Of a stretch of DNA of 64,000 bases, positions 1-9,855 are shown one piece after another (within the stretch, counting starts at the first letter, position 1; each line of letters starts with the position of its first letter). The notes under the pieces are model-generated. The model saw only the letters and a program-made list of their open reading frames with translations. It had not been told where the DNA came from and did no database searches. Source of the stretch: Sphingorhabdus lacus (GTDB lineage Bacteria; Pseudomonadota; Alphaproteobacteria; Sphingomonadales; Sphingomonadaceae); the NCBI RefSeq assembly GCF_009768975.1, contig NZ_CP035733.1:248001-312000 (forward strand). Reading direction: 5' to 3'. The position numbers and the translations under genes are program-made.

Positions 1-735
1 CTGGCGCATCAGGCGATAGTTTTTGGGGTCCTTGAGCGTGGGTTCGTTATTCAACGAAAGCGTAGCCGCCTCGGCAGCCAGCTTGCCATAGGGCAGCGAA
101 CGGCTGGATTTGGCGTGAATGACGTGGCTGTCTTGCGTCGTCAGTTCCGACGCGGGAACGCCAAGCCGTTTGGCGGCCGTTTCAATCAACGCAAGGCGGG
201 TGGCCGCGCCCACTTTCTGGAAAGTGACTTGTCCTGTAAAACGCAGCGCTGTCGATCCGCCTGTGATCTGCAAATTCATTTGCCGTGCAAGGAACGACAG
301 AAATGATTGCGGGACGCCATTGATAATGCCCGGCTGTCCCGTCATTTCGCCGAGGAATCCCCGGCCGAGACCAACATTGGCAAAAGCGGATTCGGCAGGT
401 GCCGATACTAGCTTTACCAGATCCCAATTCGCGTCCAGCTCTTCGGCCAACATCTGTGCAAGGCCGGTATTCGACCCTTGTCCGATATCGGTGTGCGGGG
501 AATAGATTGTAACAACATTGTCTTCGGAAATTTTCAGCCAGGTTGCAAAGCTATGCTCGCCTTTACCGGCGGTCAATTTCGCGGCTGTTTTGACGGCATT
601 GCTGTCCATGATCGAAATGCCGAACAGACCGGCGCCGACAATCGCGACGCCGCCGATCAAGAAGGCGCGGCGTTTCACGCCCTTGCGCTTTGTGGCGGCG
701 GGCTGTTCCATTTCCAATGTGGGATTATCGGCCAT
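1..735 (-). CDS. Molybdopterin-binding (large) subunit of an isoquinoline 1-oxidoreductase/aldehyde oxidase-type molybdenum hydroxylase, C-terminus outside window
   Basis: Partial: 245 N-terminal residues are visible and the rest lies beyond base 1. The protein starts [11 protein letters not shown] and carries a twin-arginine signal (KRRAFLIGG, Arg22-Arg23) followed by a hydrophobic stretch, so it is probably exported folded with its cofactor. The segment with PHTDIGQGSNTG and the following AEELDANWDLV fits the first molybdopterin domain of the IorB/xanthine dehydrogenase large-subunit family. Its ATG shares one base with the stop of the 2Fe-2S subunit gene (TAATG), so the two are translationally coupled. 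The substrate cannot be told from the sequence. Confidence 0.85.
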   Translation of the reverse strand, partial: MADNPTLEMEQPAATKRKGVKRRAFLIGGVAIVGAGLFGISIMDSNAVKTAAKLTAGKGEHSFATWLKISEDNVVTIYSPHTDIGQGSNTGLAQMLAEELDANWDLVKLVSAPAESAFANVGLGRGFLGEMTGQPGIINGVPQSFLSFLARQMNLQITGGSTALRFTGQVTFQKVGAATRLALIETAAKRLGVPASELTTQDSHVIHAKSSRSLPYGKLAAEAATLSLNNEPTLKDPKNYRLMRQ

Positions 736-1217
736 TATGCAGCTCCTTCGACAGCGGTGGCCGCTTGGCCGGTGGCGGCGTGGATGGCCTTGCGGATGCG
801 GGGGTAGGTGCCGCAGCGGCAGATATTAGTCATTGCCTCGTCAATCTGGTCGTCCGATGGCTTGCCCGTTTTTTCGATTAACGCAACGGCGGCCATGATT
901 TGGCCTGACTGGCAATAACCGCATTGTGGAACTTGTGCCGCGATCCATGCTTTCTGCACAGCATGCAATGTACCATCCGATCCCTTGATGCCTTCAATGG
1001 TCGTAATGGATTTTCCGGCGACTTCGCTTACCGGAAGGCTGCACGAACGGGCAGGCTCTCCATTGACATGGACGGTGCAGGCACCGCAGGCCGCGATACC
1101 GCAGCCGAATTTGGTTCCGGTCAGCCCAAGTTCTTCGCGAATAGCCCAGAGAAGCGGGGAATCCGGTTCCGCATTCAGTGTCACGGCCTTGCCGTTTACG
1201 GTCGTCGATATCGTCAT
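735..1217 (-). CDS. 2Fe-2S subunit of the molybdenum hydroxylase (IorA/XdhA small-subunit family)
   Basis: 160 residues, the usual length for the small iron-sulfur subunit of two-subunit molybdenum hydroxylases; it carries electrons from the molybdenum site of its partner. The N-terminal plant-ferredoxin-like cluster site is CGIAACGAC, and the C-terminal all-helical [2Fe-2S] site has CGYCQSGQ and CRCGTY. I chose the ATG at 1217 because a GGGAG sequence precedes it and the protein then starts MTISTTVNG like its relatives; the frame stays open to 1289. It is the first gene of the pair and is divergent from xdhC, which is the expected genetic context. Confidence 0.92.
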   Translation of the reverse strand: MTISTTVNGKAVTLNAEPDSPLLWAIREELGLTGTKFGCGIAACGACTVHVNGEPARSCSLPVSEVAGKSITTIEGIKGSDGTLHAVQKAWIAAQVPQCGYCQSGQIMAAVALIEKTGKPSDDQIDEAMTNICRCGTYPRIRKAIHAATGQAATAVEGAA

Positions 1218-1287
1218 GTTGTGAAGCTCCCGCCCTCTGATACGTTTCATATAGCAACCTGTTAAACCCTTTGCTAGGCCCATCCCC

Positions 1288-2226
1288 ATGAAAACAGGCG
1301 CTGCAGACCATCACCGTATTTTGGCGAGTGTGCAGGCGTGGCGCGGCGCACCAATGGCGCTGGCGACCGTCGTTGAAACGTGGAAATCCGCGCCTTGTCC
1401 TGTGGGTACCCACATGTTGGTCCACGCGGATGGGCGCTTTACAGGGTCGGTTTCTGGTGGATGTGTGGAAGGCGATGTCCTTGAGACAGCACGTCAGGTG
1501 ATTGTCGATAACGGCTTTGCCTTGCGCCGGTACGGGGTCGCCGATGGTGCAGCATGGGAGGTTGGCTTGCCCTGTGGCGGCGACATTGTCGTGCTCGTGC
1601 AAAATGTGTCGCCCGATTTCTTCCCCGGTCCTCTGTTCGGCGCGATCATCGACGCACAGGCGGCGGGCGAGGTGCTTCATATCGGCACCAATTTGGACAA
1701 TGGGTCCAGCGCCATTGTGGAGGAGGAAGCGGCAGGACTTTTCATCAACAGTTATTTGCCGCCACGCCGGTTGATTATCGTTGGCGCCGTCGAAATCGCG
1801 TCAACCTTGGCCAATGTTGCATGCGCTATGGGTATTGAAGTGGTCTTGATCGATCCGCGTGCGCGTTTCCTGACGGCGGAGCGCTTTCCCGACACACAGC
1901 TTGATGATCGCTGGCCCGACGACGCAATCCGCGCGCTGGCACCCGATGCGCGGACAGCAATTGTGACGTTGAGCCATGATCCCAAAATCGACGATCCCGC
2001 TCTGCTTGCCGCCCTCGAAACGCCAGCGGCCTATATTGCAGCGCTTGGTTCCAAATCATCGCAGATCAAGCGGAAAGAACGTTTGATCGCGATGGGGGCT
2101 TCAGCCGACCAACTGACGCGTATTGAGGGACCTGCGGGCGTTGCCATCAATGCGATAAGTGCCCCGGAAATCGCCTTGTCGATAGCCGGCGGAATGGTGC
2201 GGGCGTTTAACGATGGATTGCGCTGA
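1288..2226 (+). CDS. XdhC/CoxF-family maturation factor for the molybdenum hydroxylase
   Basis: 312 residues with the two XdhC domains. The N-terminal part has the motif [12 protein letters not shown] around residues 51-62, and the C-terminal part is a Rossmann-like domain starting [15 protein letters not shown]. XdhC proteins bind molybdenum cofactor, promote its sulfuration and insert it into the large subunit of the enzyme. Divergent position to the hydroxylase genes fits this role. The gene overlaps the next reading frame by 14 bases, so translation is probably coupled. I see no good Shine-Dalgarno sequence before the ATG. Confidence 0.88.
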   Translation: MKTGAADHHRILASVQAWRGAPMALATVVETWKSAPCPVGTHMLVHADGRFTGSVSGGCVEGDVLETARQVIVDNGFALRRYGVADGAAWEVGLPCGGDIVVLVQNVSPDFFPGPLFGAIIDAQAAGEVLHIGTNLDNGSSAIVEEEAAGLFINSYLPPRRLIIVGAVEIASTLANVACAMGIEVVLIDPRARFLTAERFPDTQLDDRWPDDAIRALAPDARTAIVTLSHDPKIDDPALLAALETPAAYIAALGSKSSQIKRKERLIAMGASADQLTRIEGPAGVAINAISAPEIALSIAGGMVRAFNDGLR

Positions 2227-2776
2227 CATTGCCCTGATAGTGCTGGCCGCGGGACTTGGATCCCGCTTCGGTGCCGATAAGCTTTCGGTTCCACTTGATG
2301 GCCTGCCGGTCGGCCTGCACATTGCGCACACGAGCAACAGCATCGATTTCGGATGGCGGTTCGCGATATGCAGCCCCGCTTCGTCCTTGACGCCGCGCTA
2401 TGTCGAATATGGTTTTACCGTTATCGACAATGCAAATCCCGAAGCGGGGCAGGCCCATTCTCTGCATTTGGCGATAAGGGCGGCAGAGGACACCGATGCT
2501 AAGGCCCTATTGGTGACTTTGGCGGATATGCCTTTTGTCACCGAGGGCCTGCTGCGGAAAATTGCCGCGTTCCCGACTATGGCAGCGTCCTACAACGGGC
2601 GGAATGCGATGCCCCCTGTGCTTTTCCCACGTACCCATTGGGCCGGCCTGTTAAACATGCAGGGTGATGCAGGCGGCCGTTCACTTTTGCATGCAGCTCA
2701 AAAGGTCGAAGCGTCGGCGGCCGAGTTGCGCGACATTGACGTGCCGGATGATTTGGTTAGACCCGCAGATGCATGA
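2213..2776 (+). CDS. MobA/MocA-like molybdenum cofactor nucleotidyltransferase
   Basis: 187 residues of the NTP-transferase (MobA-like) family. The N-terminal nucleotide-binding signature LAAGLGSRFGADKL is at residues 10-23, and the later LADMPFVTEG matches the conserved metal-binding Asp loop. Such enzymes attach CMP (MocA) or GMP (MobA) to molybdopterin; CMP is the usual form in xanthine-oxidase-family enzymes, so MocA activity is likely, but this is inferred from the neighbours. Start overlaps xdhC; the stop overlaps the next gene by ATGA. Confidence 0.8.
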   Translation: MDCADIALIVLAAGLGSRFGADKLSVPLDGLPVGLHIAHTSNSIDFGWRFAICSPASSLTPRYVEYGFTVIDNANPEAGQAHSLHLAIRAAEDTDAKALLVTLADMPFVTEGLLRKIAAFPTMAASYNGRNAMPPVLFPRTHWAGLLNMQGDAGGRSLLHAAQKVEASAAELRDIDVPDDLVRPADA

Positions 2777-4407
2777 CCGTTGATACCGCACGCCAATCGA
2801 TAGACGCCGCGCTCCGCAATCCGCAGTTGATTGAGGCGGCTCTGGCATTGTCCGAAGACCGTCTGCACGACGCGGAACCGCTGCTGCGCGGAACGTTGCG
2901 AGAAGATCCCACCGATGTGGCGGCCATACGGATGATGGCCGAACTTGCGGCGCGGATTGGACGGTTAAAGGACAGCGAGGCCCTGTTGCGGCGTGCGCTT
3001 GAACTTGCCCCATCGTTCGGCGCGGCGCGTGCAAATCTGGCGACCGTGCTGTATAAGCAAAACCGTTTTCCCGAGGCGTTGGAGCAACTGGATGCCGTTT
3101 TGGCGGTAGAGGGCGACAATCCAGCGCAGCAGAACCTCAAGGCAGCAGCTCTTGGACGCATCGGCGGATATGCCGAAGCAATCGGGCTTTACAGGGACCT
3201 GATCGAACGCTTCCCGGACCACGCCAAATTGTGGATGAGCTTTGGCCATATGCTCAAAACCGTTGGGGAGCAGGATTCCTCAATTGCGGCGTACCGGCGT
3301 GCGCTGAAAGTAGAGCCGACATTGGGGGAGGTGTGGTGGAGCCTTGCCAATTTGAAGACAGTGCAGTTTTCGGACGAGGATATGACCGCAATGCAGGCGG
3401 CCCTTTCAAACGCCGGGTTATCGGATGAAGATAAATTCCATCTGCACTTTGCCTTGGGGAAAGCATCCGAAGATCGCGCTTTTTTCGAGGAAGCATTCGC
3501 GCATTATGCCGCAGGAAATGCCCTGCGCAGCGCGGAATTACAGCACGAACCCGACACTGTCACGGCGCAGGTGGACCATGTGGTCCGAACCGTCACACCC
3601 GAATTTCTCGCGGCGCGGAAAGGGGCGGGGCATCGTGCCGCAGACCCCATTTTCATCATTGGAATGCCGCGTGCCGGGTCCACCCTGATCGAGCAGATTC
3701 TTTCCAGCCATTCGCTGATTGAAGGCACAATGGAATTGCCTGATATTCCGGCCATGGCGATGCGCGAAGCGCGGGAGCTTGAGGGCGGGAAGGGCAAGGA
3801 CGTTGGCGCACCTTGGCTGGCTGCGGTGGCGGATATGGCGCCGGAGCGGCTTACTGCTTTGGGCGCGGAATATATCGAGCGGACACAGATCCAGCGCAAG
3901 ACAGCAAAGCCCTTCTTTATCGACAAGTTGCCGAACAACTGGGCCTATCTCGGGTTCATCCGCTTGATCTTGCCCAGCGCGAAGATCATCGACGCACGCC
4001 GTCATCCGCTGGACTGCTGTTTTTCCAATTTCCGCCAGCATTTCGCCAAGGGACAGGCGTTCAGCTATGACCTGACCCATATGGGCCGCTATTATTCCGA
4101 CTATGTGCGCGCGATGGCGCATTTTGATGCGGTGCTGCCGGGCTATGTCCACCGTGTCATCCACGAAGAGCTACTCGAAGACCCTGAAGGCGAGATCCGG
4201 CGGTTGCTCGCCTTTCTCGACGTACCGTTCGAGGAGGATTGCCTGAATTTTCACGCCAACACACGCGCAGTCCGCACCGCCTCCAGCGAACAGGTTCGGC
4301 GGCCGATCAATCGGGACGGCGTGGATCAATGGAAGCCGTATGAGCACCATCTCGACCCCTTGAAAACGGCGCTGGGCTCCACTTGGATCACTTACCCGGC
4401 ACTCTGA
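2773..4407 (+). CDS. Tetratricopeptide-repeat sulfotransferase
   Basis: 544 residues. The N-terminal part (about residues 30-220) is a run of TPR-like helical repeats; the C-terminal part is a sulfotransferase domain with the PAPS-binding P-loop GMPRAGSTLIEQIL at about residue 296 and the 3'-phosphate site in RRHPLDCCFSNFRQ at about 408. It should move sulfate from PAPS to an unknown acceptor. No signal peptide is visible, so it is cytoplasmic. ATGA overlap with the nucleotidyltransferase joins it to the cofactor genes, while the gene after it encodes a TonB receptor. TPR-sulfotransferases next to TonB receptors recur in sphingomonads and caulobacters. Confidence 0.85.
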   Translation: MTVDTARQSIDAALRNPQLIEAALALSEDRLHDAEPLLRGTLREDPTDVAAIRMMAELAARIGRLKDSEALLRRALELAPSFGAARANLATVLYKQNRFPEALEQLDAVLAVEGDNPAQQNLKAAALGRIGGYAEAIGLYRDLIERFPDHAKLWMSFGHMLKTVGEQDSSIAAYRRALKVEPTLGEVWWSLANLKTVQFSDEDMTAMQAALSNAGLSDEDKFHLHFALGKASEDRAFFEEAFAHYAAGNALRSAELQHEPDTVTAQVDHVVRTVTPEFLAARKGAGHRAADPIFIIGMPRAGSTLIEQILSSHSLIEGTMELPDIPAMAMREARELEGGKGKDVGAPWLAAVADMAPERLTALGAEYIERTQIQRKTAKPFFIDKLPNNWAYLGFIRLILPSAKIIDARRHPLDCCFSNFRQHFAKGQAFSYDLTHMGRYYSDYVRAMAHFDAVLPGYVHRVIHEELLEDPEGEIRRLLAFLDVPFEEDCLNFHANTRAVRTASSEQVRRPINRDGVDQWKPYEHHLDPLKTALGSTWITYPAL

Positions 4408-4532
4408 TAGTTGCGGCATTGCAACACACGATTGCAAAATAGTGCAAAAAAGTGACGTTAACCGAAAATATATTGCGCTGCGGCAAGGAATAGGTGTCTA
4501 TTCACAAGAGTGTAATAAGGGAGGGTCGCTTC

Positions 4533-6974
4533 ATGCGCCAAATGCAAAGTAAATCGAAAGTCCGCACGACTTTGTCCATGCTGCTCGCATCGACAGGGCT
4601 CAGCATCGCAATGCCTGCTCTCGCGCAGGATGCTGCCGACGAAGACAGCGATGTCATCGTTGTTACAGCGGCAAAGCGCGAACAGAATTTGCAGGACGTG
4701 CCGATCGCGATCAATGCCATCGGCAACGAAAAGCTCGACCAGCTGCAGGTCAGTGAACTTCAGGACGTTGTGAAGTTCCTGCCGTCTGTGACGATCCAGC
4801 AGGGTGGCCCCGGCTTTGCACAAGTTTATTTCCGCGGCGTCGCTTCGGGTGAAAACGCGAACCACTCGGCATCGCTGCCGACCGTCGGCACCTATCTGGA
4901 CGAAATGCCGATCACGACCATTCAGGGCGCACTCGATCTGCACGCCTATGACTTGGCCCGCGTCGAAGCCTTGGCCGGACCGCAGGGAACGCTATACGGC
5001 GCCAGCTCGATGGCTGGTACGCTGAAGCTGGTGACCAATGCACCCGATCCATCCGGCTTCTACGGCAGCGCCGGCGTGGAAATCAACAATGTGGCCCATG
5101 GCGACTTTGGTGCGATTTACGAAGGCTTCCTGAACGTTCCCATCAGCGAAGGCGCGGCTGCGCGCTTGGTCGGTTGGTACCGCGATGATGGCGGTTATAT
5201 CGACAATATCTTCGGCGCCCGTACTTATGCATCGTCCGGGATTACCCAGAATAACGGTGCACTGGTCGAGAAAAACTATAACGACGCCGAAACCTATGGC
5301 GCACGTTTGGCCCTCGGCATCGACCTTGACGATAACTGGACGATCAAGCCCACCGTAATGGGCCAGGTTCAAAACACCGAAGGCAGCTACTCGCAGGAAC
5401 GCTCGGGCCAAACAAATGACGAGCTTCAAGTGGTTCAGTACAACCCCGAAGGCAGCCGCGATAAGTGGATCCAGGCCGCTTTGACCATCGAAGGCAAGAT
5501 CGGCAACTGGGACCTCACTGTCACCGGCGGACATCTGCGTCGCAAGACCGAGACCGCAAGCGACTATTCGGACTATGCCTATTTTTATGACGCCTTGGCT
5601 GGATACGGCAATTATTTCTACGATAATGCCGGTAACCTCGTAAACCCGAACCAGTATATTCAGGGGATCGACCGCTATAAAAAGACGTTCGGCGAATTGC
5701 GCATCGCAAGTCCTGCCGACGCTCCGCTGCGGTTTATCGGTGGTTTGTTCTACCAGCGCCAATCGCACAATATCGAACAGAATTACATCATCGATAACAT
5801 CGCTGATGCCATCACCGTCACCGGCACGGACAGCAATATCTGGCTGACCAAGCAGCTGCGCATCGACCGCGACTATGCCGCTTTTGGTGAAATGACGTAC
5901 GACATCACCGACAAGCTCTCGCTGACCGGTGGTCTGCGTTATTACAAGTTCGACAACTCGTTGCAGGGCTTTTTCGGTTTCTCCGACGGCTATTCCAGCC
6001 GGACCGGTGAAGCTGCGTGTCTGAACACCGATGGCACCACGCGCCGCGCCAACCCGGCTGGCACGCCTGTCCCCATTATTGTTGCGGGCAGCCCTTGCAC
6101 CAACGTCGACAAGTCCACGTCTGACAACGGTTTCATTCATAAGCTGAACGCGACCTACAAGTTAAGCGACGATGCGCTCGTTTATGCGACCTGGTCGCGC
6201 GGTTTCCGTCCGGGCGGTATCAACCGTCGCGGTACCTTGCCGCCTTATGGTTCGGACAAGCTGGACAACTATGAGCTGGGCTGGAAAACCACCTTCGGTG
6301 CGTTCCGCTGGAACGGTGCAGTCTATCAGGAAGACTGGAATAACATCCAGCTTTCCTTCCTCGGTGCCAACGGCCTGACCGAAATCCGCAATGCCGGTAT
6401 CGCCCGCATTCGCGGTGTCGAAATGGACGTGGGCTACCGCGCCGGTGGTTTCTCGATCAATGCGGGCTTTAGCTACAATGATGCCGAAATCCGTCGCGAT
6501 TTCTGCCGCATTGCCAACCCGACCTTCGATTGCACACTGCCTGGTCCAGCAGGCGAAGTGAACGCTGTATTGGCTCCCGCCGGATCGCGTTTGCCGGTTA
6601 CCGCAAAGCTGAAAGGCAATGCGATTGCCCGCTACGAATTCCCGATTTCCGATTGGGATGGCCATGTGCAGTTCGCCGTGAACCACATCGGCAGCCGCCG
6701 CAGCGATTTGCGCCCTGCGCAGAACACGCTGAAGGGCAATTTGGGCGCTTACACCACCGTCGACTTCTCTTTTGGTATCAAGAAAGACCAGTGGGATATC
6801 GAAGCGTTCGCGACCAATTTGTTTGACGAGCGTGGCATCGTGAACACCGGCGTGCAATGTCTTGAAACCGTCTGCGGTACAGGTGTGACGCCTGCAACGC
6901 CCACCGGCGGCGCCTTCTACGACACCATCATCAAACCACGCATCATCGGGATCAAATTCTCGCGTGATTTTTAA
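4533..6974 (+). CDS. TonB-dependent outer membrane receptor
   Basis: 813 residues. A signal peptide ends near MPALAQDA; the TonB-box-like DSDVIVVTAAKRE comes next, then the plug domain (VPIAINAIGNEKL, FRGVASGEN, GPQGTLYGASSMAGTLKLVT) and a long beta-barrel ending in the aromatic terminus KFSRDF expected for BAM-mediated insertion. The ATG at 4533 is chosen because AAGGGAGGG lies about 8 bases before it; an in-frame GTG at 4494 would put residues before the signal peptide. Ligand unknown: this receptor type in sphingomonads takes up varied organic substrates as well as iron complexes. A terminator follows. Confidence 0.93.
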   Translation: MRQMQSKSKVRTTLSMLLASTGLSIAMPALAQDAADEDSDVIVVTAAKREQNLQDVPIAINAIGNEKLDQLQVSELQDVVKFLPSVTIQQGGPGFAQVYFRGVASGENANHSASLPTVGTYLDEMPITTIQGALDLHAYDLARVEALAGPQGTLYGASSMAGTLKLVTNAPDPSGFYGSAGVEINNVAHGDFGAIYEGFLNVPISEGAAARLVGWYRDDGGYIDNIFGARTYASSGITQNNGALVEKNYNDAETYGARLALGIDLDDNWTIKPTVMGQVQNTEGSYSQERSGQTNDELQVVQYNPEGSRDKWIQAALTIEGKIGNWDLTVTGGHLRRKTETASDYSDYAYFYDALAGYGNYFYDNAGNLVNPNQYIQGIDRYKKTFGELRIASPADAPLRFIGGLFYQRQSHNIEQNYIIDNIADAITVTGTDSNIWLTKQLRIDRDYAAFGEMTYDITDKLSLTGGLRYYKFDNSLQGFFGFSDGYSSRTGEAACLNTDGTTRRANPAGTPVPIIVAGSPCTNVDKSTSDNGFIHKLNATYKLSDDALVYATWSRGFRPGGINRRGTLPPYGSDKLDNYELGWKTTFGAFRWNGAVYQEDWNNIQLSFLGANGLTEIRNAGIARIRGVEMDVGYRAGGFSINAGFSYNDAEIRRDFCRIANPTFDCTLPGPAGEVNAVLAPAGSRLPVTAKLKGNAIARYEFPISDWDGHVQFAVNHIGSRRSDLRPAQNTLKGNLGAYTTVDFSFGIKKDQWDIEAFATNLFDERGIVNTGVQCLETVCGTGVTPATPTGGAFYDTIIKPRIIGIKFSRDF

Positions 6975-7018
6975 GAGTTAGTCACGACCACGGTTCATCA
7001 CCGTGGGTGACAGGGGGG

Positions 7019-7048
7019 AAAGCCGGGTCTGTTCGGACCCGGCTTTTT
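7019..7048 (+). terminator. Rho-independent terminator after the TonB receptor
   Basis: Perfect 11-bp stem AAAGCCGGGTC / GACCCGGCTTT with a 6-base loop, ending in five T residues. It lies between convergent genes and may also slow transcription arriving on the minus strand. Confidence 0.85.
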
Positions 7049-7057
7049 CATGTGCGG

Positions 7058-8662
7058 TTAGCCGAACAAACGACCCAGAAAGCTGCGGTCCGCCAGTATT
7101 TCGGCGGCGCAATTGTGTCCCGGTGCGCCGGTCACACCGCCGCCCGGATGTGCGCCAGCGCCGCACATATACAGGCCCTTCAATGGCCCGCGATACGCGC
7201 CATGCCCAAGGACAGGCCGCGCGCTCCACAATTGGTCGAGGCTCATATTACCGTGCATGATGTCGCCGCCAGCGAGGCCGAATTTGCGTTCGAGTCCCTT
7301 TGGCGACAATATCTGCCGACCCAGAACCGATGCGCGGAAACCGGGGGCATATTCTTCCACGGTATCGATAATCAGATCGGCTGCCTTGCCTTCTTCGGCA
7401 TCCCAATCCCGCCCATCGGGCAGTTCGGGGGCAAATTGCTGGCAGAATAGCGACGCGACATGCTGGCCTGCCGGAGCAAGGCTGTCGTCGATTGTTGACG
7501 GTATCAGCATTTCCACGATCGGCTTTTGCGACCAGCCATCGCGCTTTGCGTCGAGGAATGCGCGGTCCATATAGTCCAGTGTCGGGGCAATGATGATGCC
7601 GGATTGGTGATGTTCGCCGGGTTCGGGCAAGCAGGTGAATTTCGGCAATTCCGACAAGGCGACGTTCATGCGGAAAGTGCCGCTGCCTGCCTTGAAACCT
7701 TTGATACGGCGCTTGAATTCGGGCTTCAGATCGCCATCACCAAACATGCGTTCGTACAAAATCTTGGGTCCGACATTGGAAATGACGCGGTCGGCCATGA
7801 CTTCTTCGCCGCTTTCGAGCCGCACGCCCGCAACTTTTTCGCCGTCGACCAGAACGCGTGCAACAGGTGCTTCCAGACTGATGTCCACGCCGAGTTCGCG
7901 GCATACCTTGGCCATGATCTGCGTGATGTTGCCCATCCCGCCGACGCTGTGGCCCCAGGCACCCTTGTTTCCGTTCACCTCGCCAAAGACGTGATGCAGC
8001 AGGACGTAAGCGCTGCCGGGTGTATCGGGGCTGGCATAGTTGCCCACCACGGCATCGAAGCCGAACGCGGCCTTTACAGCTTCGCTTTCAAACCAGCTGT
8101 CGAGGAAGCTACGCGCCGATTTCGTAAACAGGTCGAGCACATCACGCTGCTGGCTGAGCGATAACTTCATCAGGCCACGTCCCTGGCGGGCGGCGTCGAT
8201 AAATGTCTTCAGGCCATCGCCGACATTGGGCGGGGATTTCAGGGCCAGGTCGCGCAGGACATCGGCGACATTTTCCAGCATTTCATAATAATCGGGCAGA
8301 ACCTGCGCATCATGTTTGGAAAAACGGGCAAACTCCGCCTGCGTGCGTTCAAGCCCGCCACCCAGCTTCAAATATCCACCATCTTCCTGTGGCAGAAAAT
8401 TGCTGATGGGTCGTTCGATGACGCGATAGCCATGATCGGCCAACCGCATATCGGAAATAACCTTGGGCTGAAGCAGGCTGACGGTGTAGCTTGCCACGGA
8501 ATTGCGGAAACCCGGATGAAATTCCTCGGTCACGGCAGCACCGCCAACGACGTCGCGGCGTTCGACAATCCGGACTTTCAGTCCGGCACGCGCAAGGTAG
8601 AAAGCGCACACAAGGCCGTTGTGGCCGGCACCGATAATCAGGGCATCATATTTTTTGGTCAT
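7058..8662 (-). CDS. FAD-dependent oxidoreductase of the phytoene desaturase/PYROXD2-like family
   Basis: 534 residues. The N-terminus has the dinucleotide-binding motif IIGAGHNGLVCAFYLARAG followed by the acidic IVERRD, and the C-terminus has the FAD-contacting GLYMCGAGAHPGGGVTGAPG. This layout matches the NAD(P)/FAD oxidoreductases related to carotenoid desaturases and to PYROXD2, whose bacterial members have no settled substrate. It is not next to carotenoid genes, so a carotenoid role is not supported. Its ATG overlaps the stop of the Rieske oxygenase (ATGA), so both are made from one transcript running leftwards. Confidence 0.88.
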   Translation of the reverse strand: MTKKYDALIIGAGHNGLVCAFYLARAGLKVRIVERRDVVGGAAVTEEFHPGFRNSVASYTVSLLQPKVISDMRLADHGYRVIERPISNFLPQEDGGYLKLGGGLERTQAEFARFSKHDAQVLPDYYEMLENVADVLRDLALKSPPNVGDGLKTFIDAARQGRGLMKLSLSQQRDVLDLFTKSARSFLDSWFESEAVKAAFGFDAVVGNYASPDTPGSAYVLLHHVFGEVNGNKGAWGHSVGGMGNITQIMAKVCRELGVDISLEAPVARVLVDGEKVAGVRLESGEEVMADRVISNVGPKILYERMFGDGDLKPEFKRRIKGFKAGSGTFRMNVALSELPKFTCLPEPGEHHQSGIIIAPTLDYMDRAFLDAKRDGWSQKPIVEMLIPSTIDDSLAPAGQHVASLFCQQFAPELPDGRDWDAEEGKAADLIIDTVEEYAPGFRASVLGRQILSPKGLERKFGLAGGDIMHGNMSLDQLWSARPVLGHGAYRGPLKGLYMCGAGAHPGGGVTGAPGHNCAAEILADRSFLGRLFG

Positions 8663-9819
8663 TTTTGGCTCCAGCCCGACGCGGGGCGATGTTCGAGACA
8701 GGCTTCAGGAATAAGATGACGGACGCGGCGGCAGAAGCTTTTCAGGCAGACTTCCTTGTCCGACAAAGGGCCCATAGAAAAGCTGCGGCTTTCCATACCC
8801 TGTTGGACACGCGTAATCAGTTCGGTGTCTTCGGCGTTTACCTGCCGGTTGATACGCCAGTTGAGGTACCGCGCCGCGCGCATTTCGCGGCGATCGTCGT
8901 CCAGAACATAGCTGATCTCGCGGATTAGGCAGCTATCGGGGCCGGTCGGAAGCCATTGCATGAAATCGACCTGGTCAGGATAAATGTCGAAGGCGACAGA
9001 TGGCCAAAGCTTGAAATAGAGCCAGCGCTTCTGATTGGCTTCGGGCAGATAGGGGACGGGCGGCAAAAGGCTTTGATAGGCACGCTCCGACCAGTTGGAT
9101 GACGTCCGGTCCACCAGATCCCCCCACATGCGATCAACATGGGGCTCGGCTTCGACGCCATAGCTTTTGCCGAAAAGCCGGGTCAGTCCGGGATGCGCGA
9201 CCGGGATGTGGAGACCATCGGAATAATTGTCGCCGACATTTTTCCAGTTCACGGAACGTGGCCGCAGGGTGACGCGGCCCAGCGCCTTCAATTCTTCAAA
9301 TTTATAAGGCGCGACCTGATCTTCATAGGGGGCCATCATCTCGGCCACCGATGGTCCGCCACTTTCCAATCGAACAAAAATGAAACCGCGCCAAAGTTCC
9401 ATATCCACCGAAACCAGCCCGGACTTGTCTTTGTCGAGTGTGGGATAGGATGCGCTGTCCGGAACACCGGTCAGCCGGCCATCAAGGTCATAGGTCCACG
9501 CATGATAGGGGCATACAAGCTTTTTTGCACAACCACTCGATCCATCGACGAGCCGCGAACCGCGGTGACGGCATACATTGGTAAAGGCGCGCAATATTTG
9601 GTCTGCGCCCCGCACAACGATAATGCTTTCGCCAACATAGTCGAGGCTGTGCCAATCGCCTGCATTGGGAATGTCGCTGATATGGCAAACAACCTGCCAT
9701 GCGGGGCGAAAGATGCGCTCAACTTCAAGTTTCGCAAATTCGGGATCGTTGTACGTCCATGCCGGAAGGCTCCAGCCCTCTAGTGCGTGTGTATGATCCT
9801 GAGCGGTTTGAACGGACAT
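8659..9819 (-). CDS. Rieske-type ring-hydroxylating oxygenase, alpha subunit
   Basis: 386 residues. The Rieske [2Fe-2S] ligands are Cys83-x-His85 and Cys103-x2-His106 (NVCRHRGSR, VCPYHAW). The catalytic domain has NWKNVGDNYSDGLHIPVAH, where His204 and His209 with a nearby Asp form the mononuclear iron site. It would hydroxylate an unknown aromatic or quaternary-amine substrate using electrons from a separate reductase, which is not encoded here. ATG at 9819 is chosen over 9930: it has AAGGGAA in front, and the longer frame would run into the divergent regulator gene. A perfect palindrome lies 11 bases upstream. Confidence 0.9.
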   Translation of the reverse strand: MSVQTAQDHTHALEGWSLPAWTYNDPEFAKLEVERIFRPAWQVVCHISDIPNAGDWHSLDYVGESIIVVRGADQILRAFTNVCRHRGSRLVDGSSGCAKKLVCPYHAWTYDLDGRLTGVPDSASYPTLDKDKSGLVSVDMELWRGFIFVRLESGGPSVAEMMAPYEDQVAPYKFEELKALGRVTLRPRSVNWKNVGDNYSDGLHIPVAHPGLTRLFGKSYGVEAEPHVDRMWGDLVDRTSSNWSERAYQSLLPPVPYLPEANQKRWLYFKLWPSVAFDIYPDQVDFMQWLPTGPDSCLIREISYVLDDDRREMRAARYLNWRINRQVNAEDTELITRVQQGMESRSFSMGPLSDKEVCLKSFCRRVRHLIPEACLEHRPASGWSQK

Positions 9820-9830
9820 GTTGATTCCCT

Positions 9831-9850
9831 TGTTATACGAGTGTATAACA
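9831..9850. promoter_or_regulatory. Probable TetR-family operator, 20-bp perfect palindrome
   Basis: TGTTATACGAGTGTATAACA: 8-bp perfect arms around a 4-base centre, in the 36-base gap between the divergent starts of the Rieske oxygenase (9819) and the TetR gene (9856). It overlaps both likely promoters and the leaders. Size and symmetry are typical for a TetR dimer. Binding is inferred, not shown. Confidence 0.75.
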
Positions 9851-9855
9851 ACAGC

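Noticed and set aside
4992-6140. 382-codon open frame opposite the TonB receptor
   Set aside because: It mirrors the receptor barrel and has no ribosome site or domain.
7058-8662. Carotenoid desaturase (crtI)
   Set aside because: The fold fits, but no carotenoid genes are near and the sequence is nearer the PYROXD2-like group.
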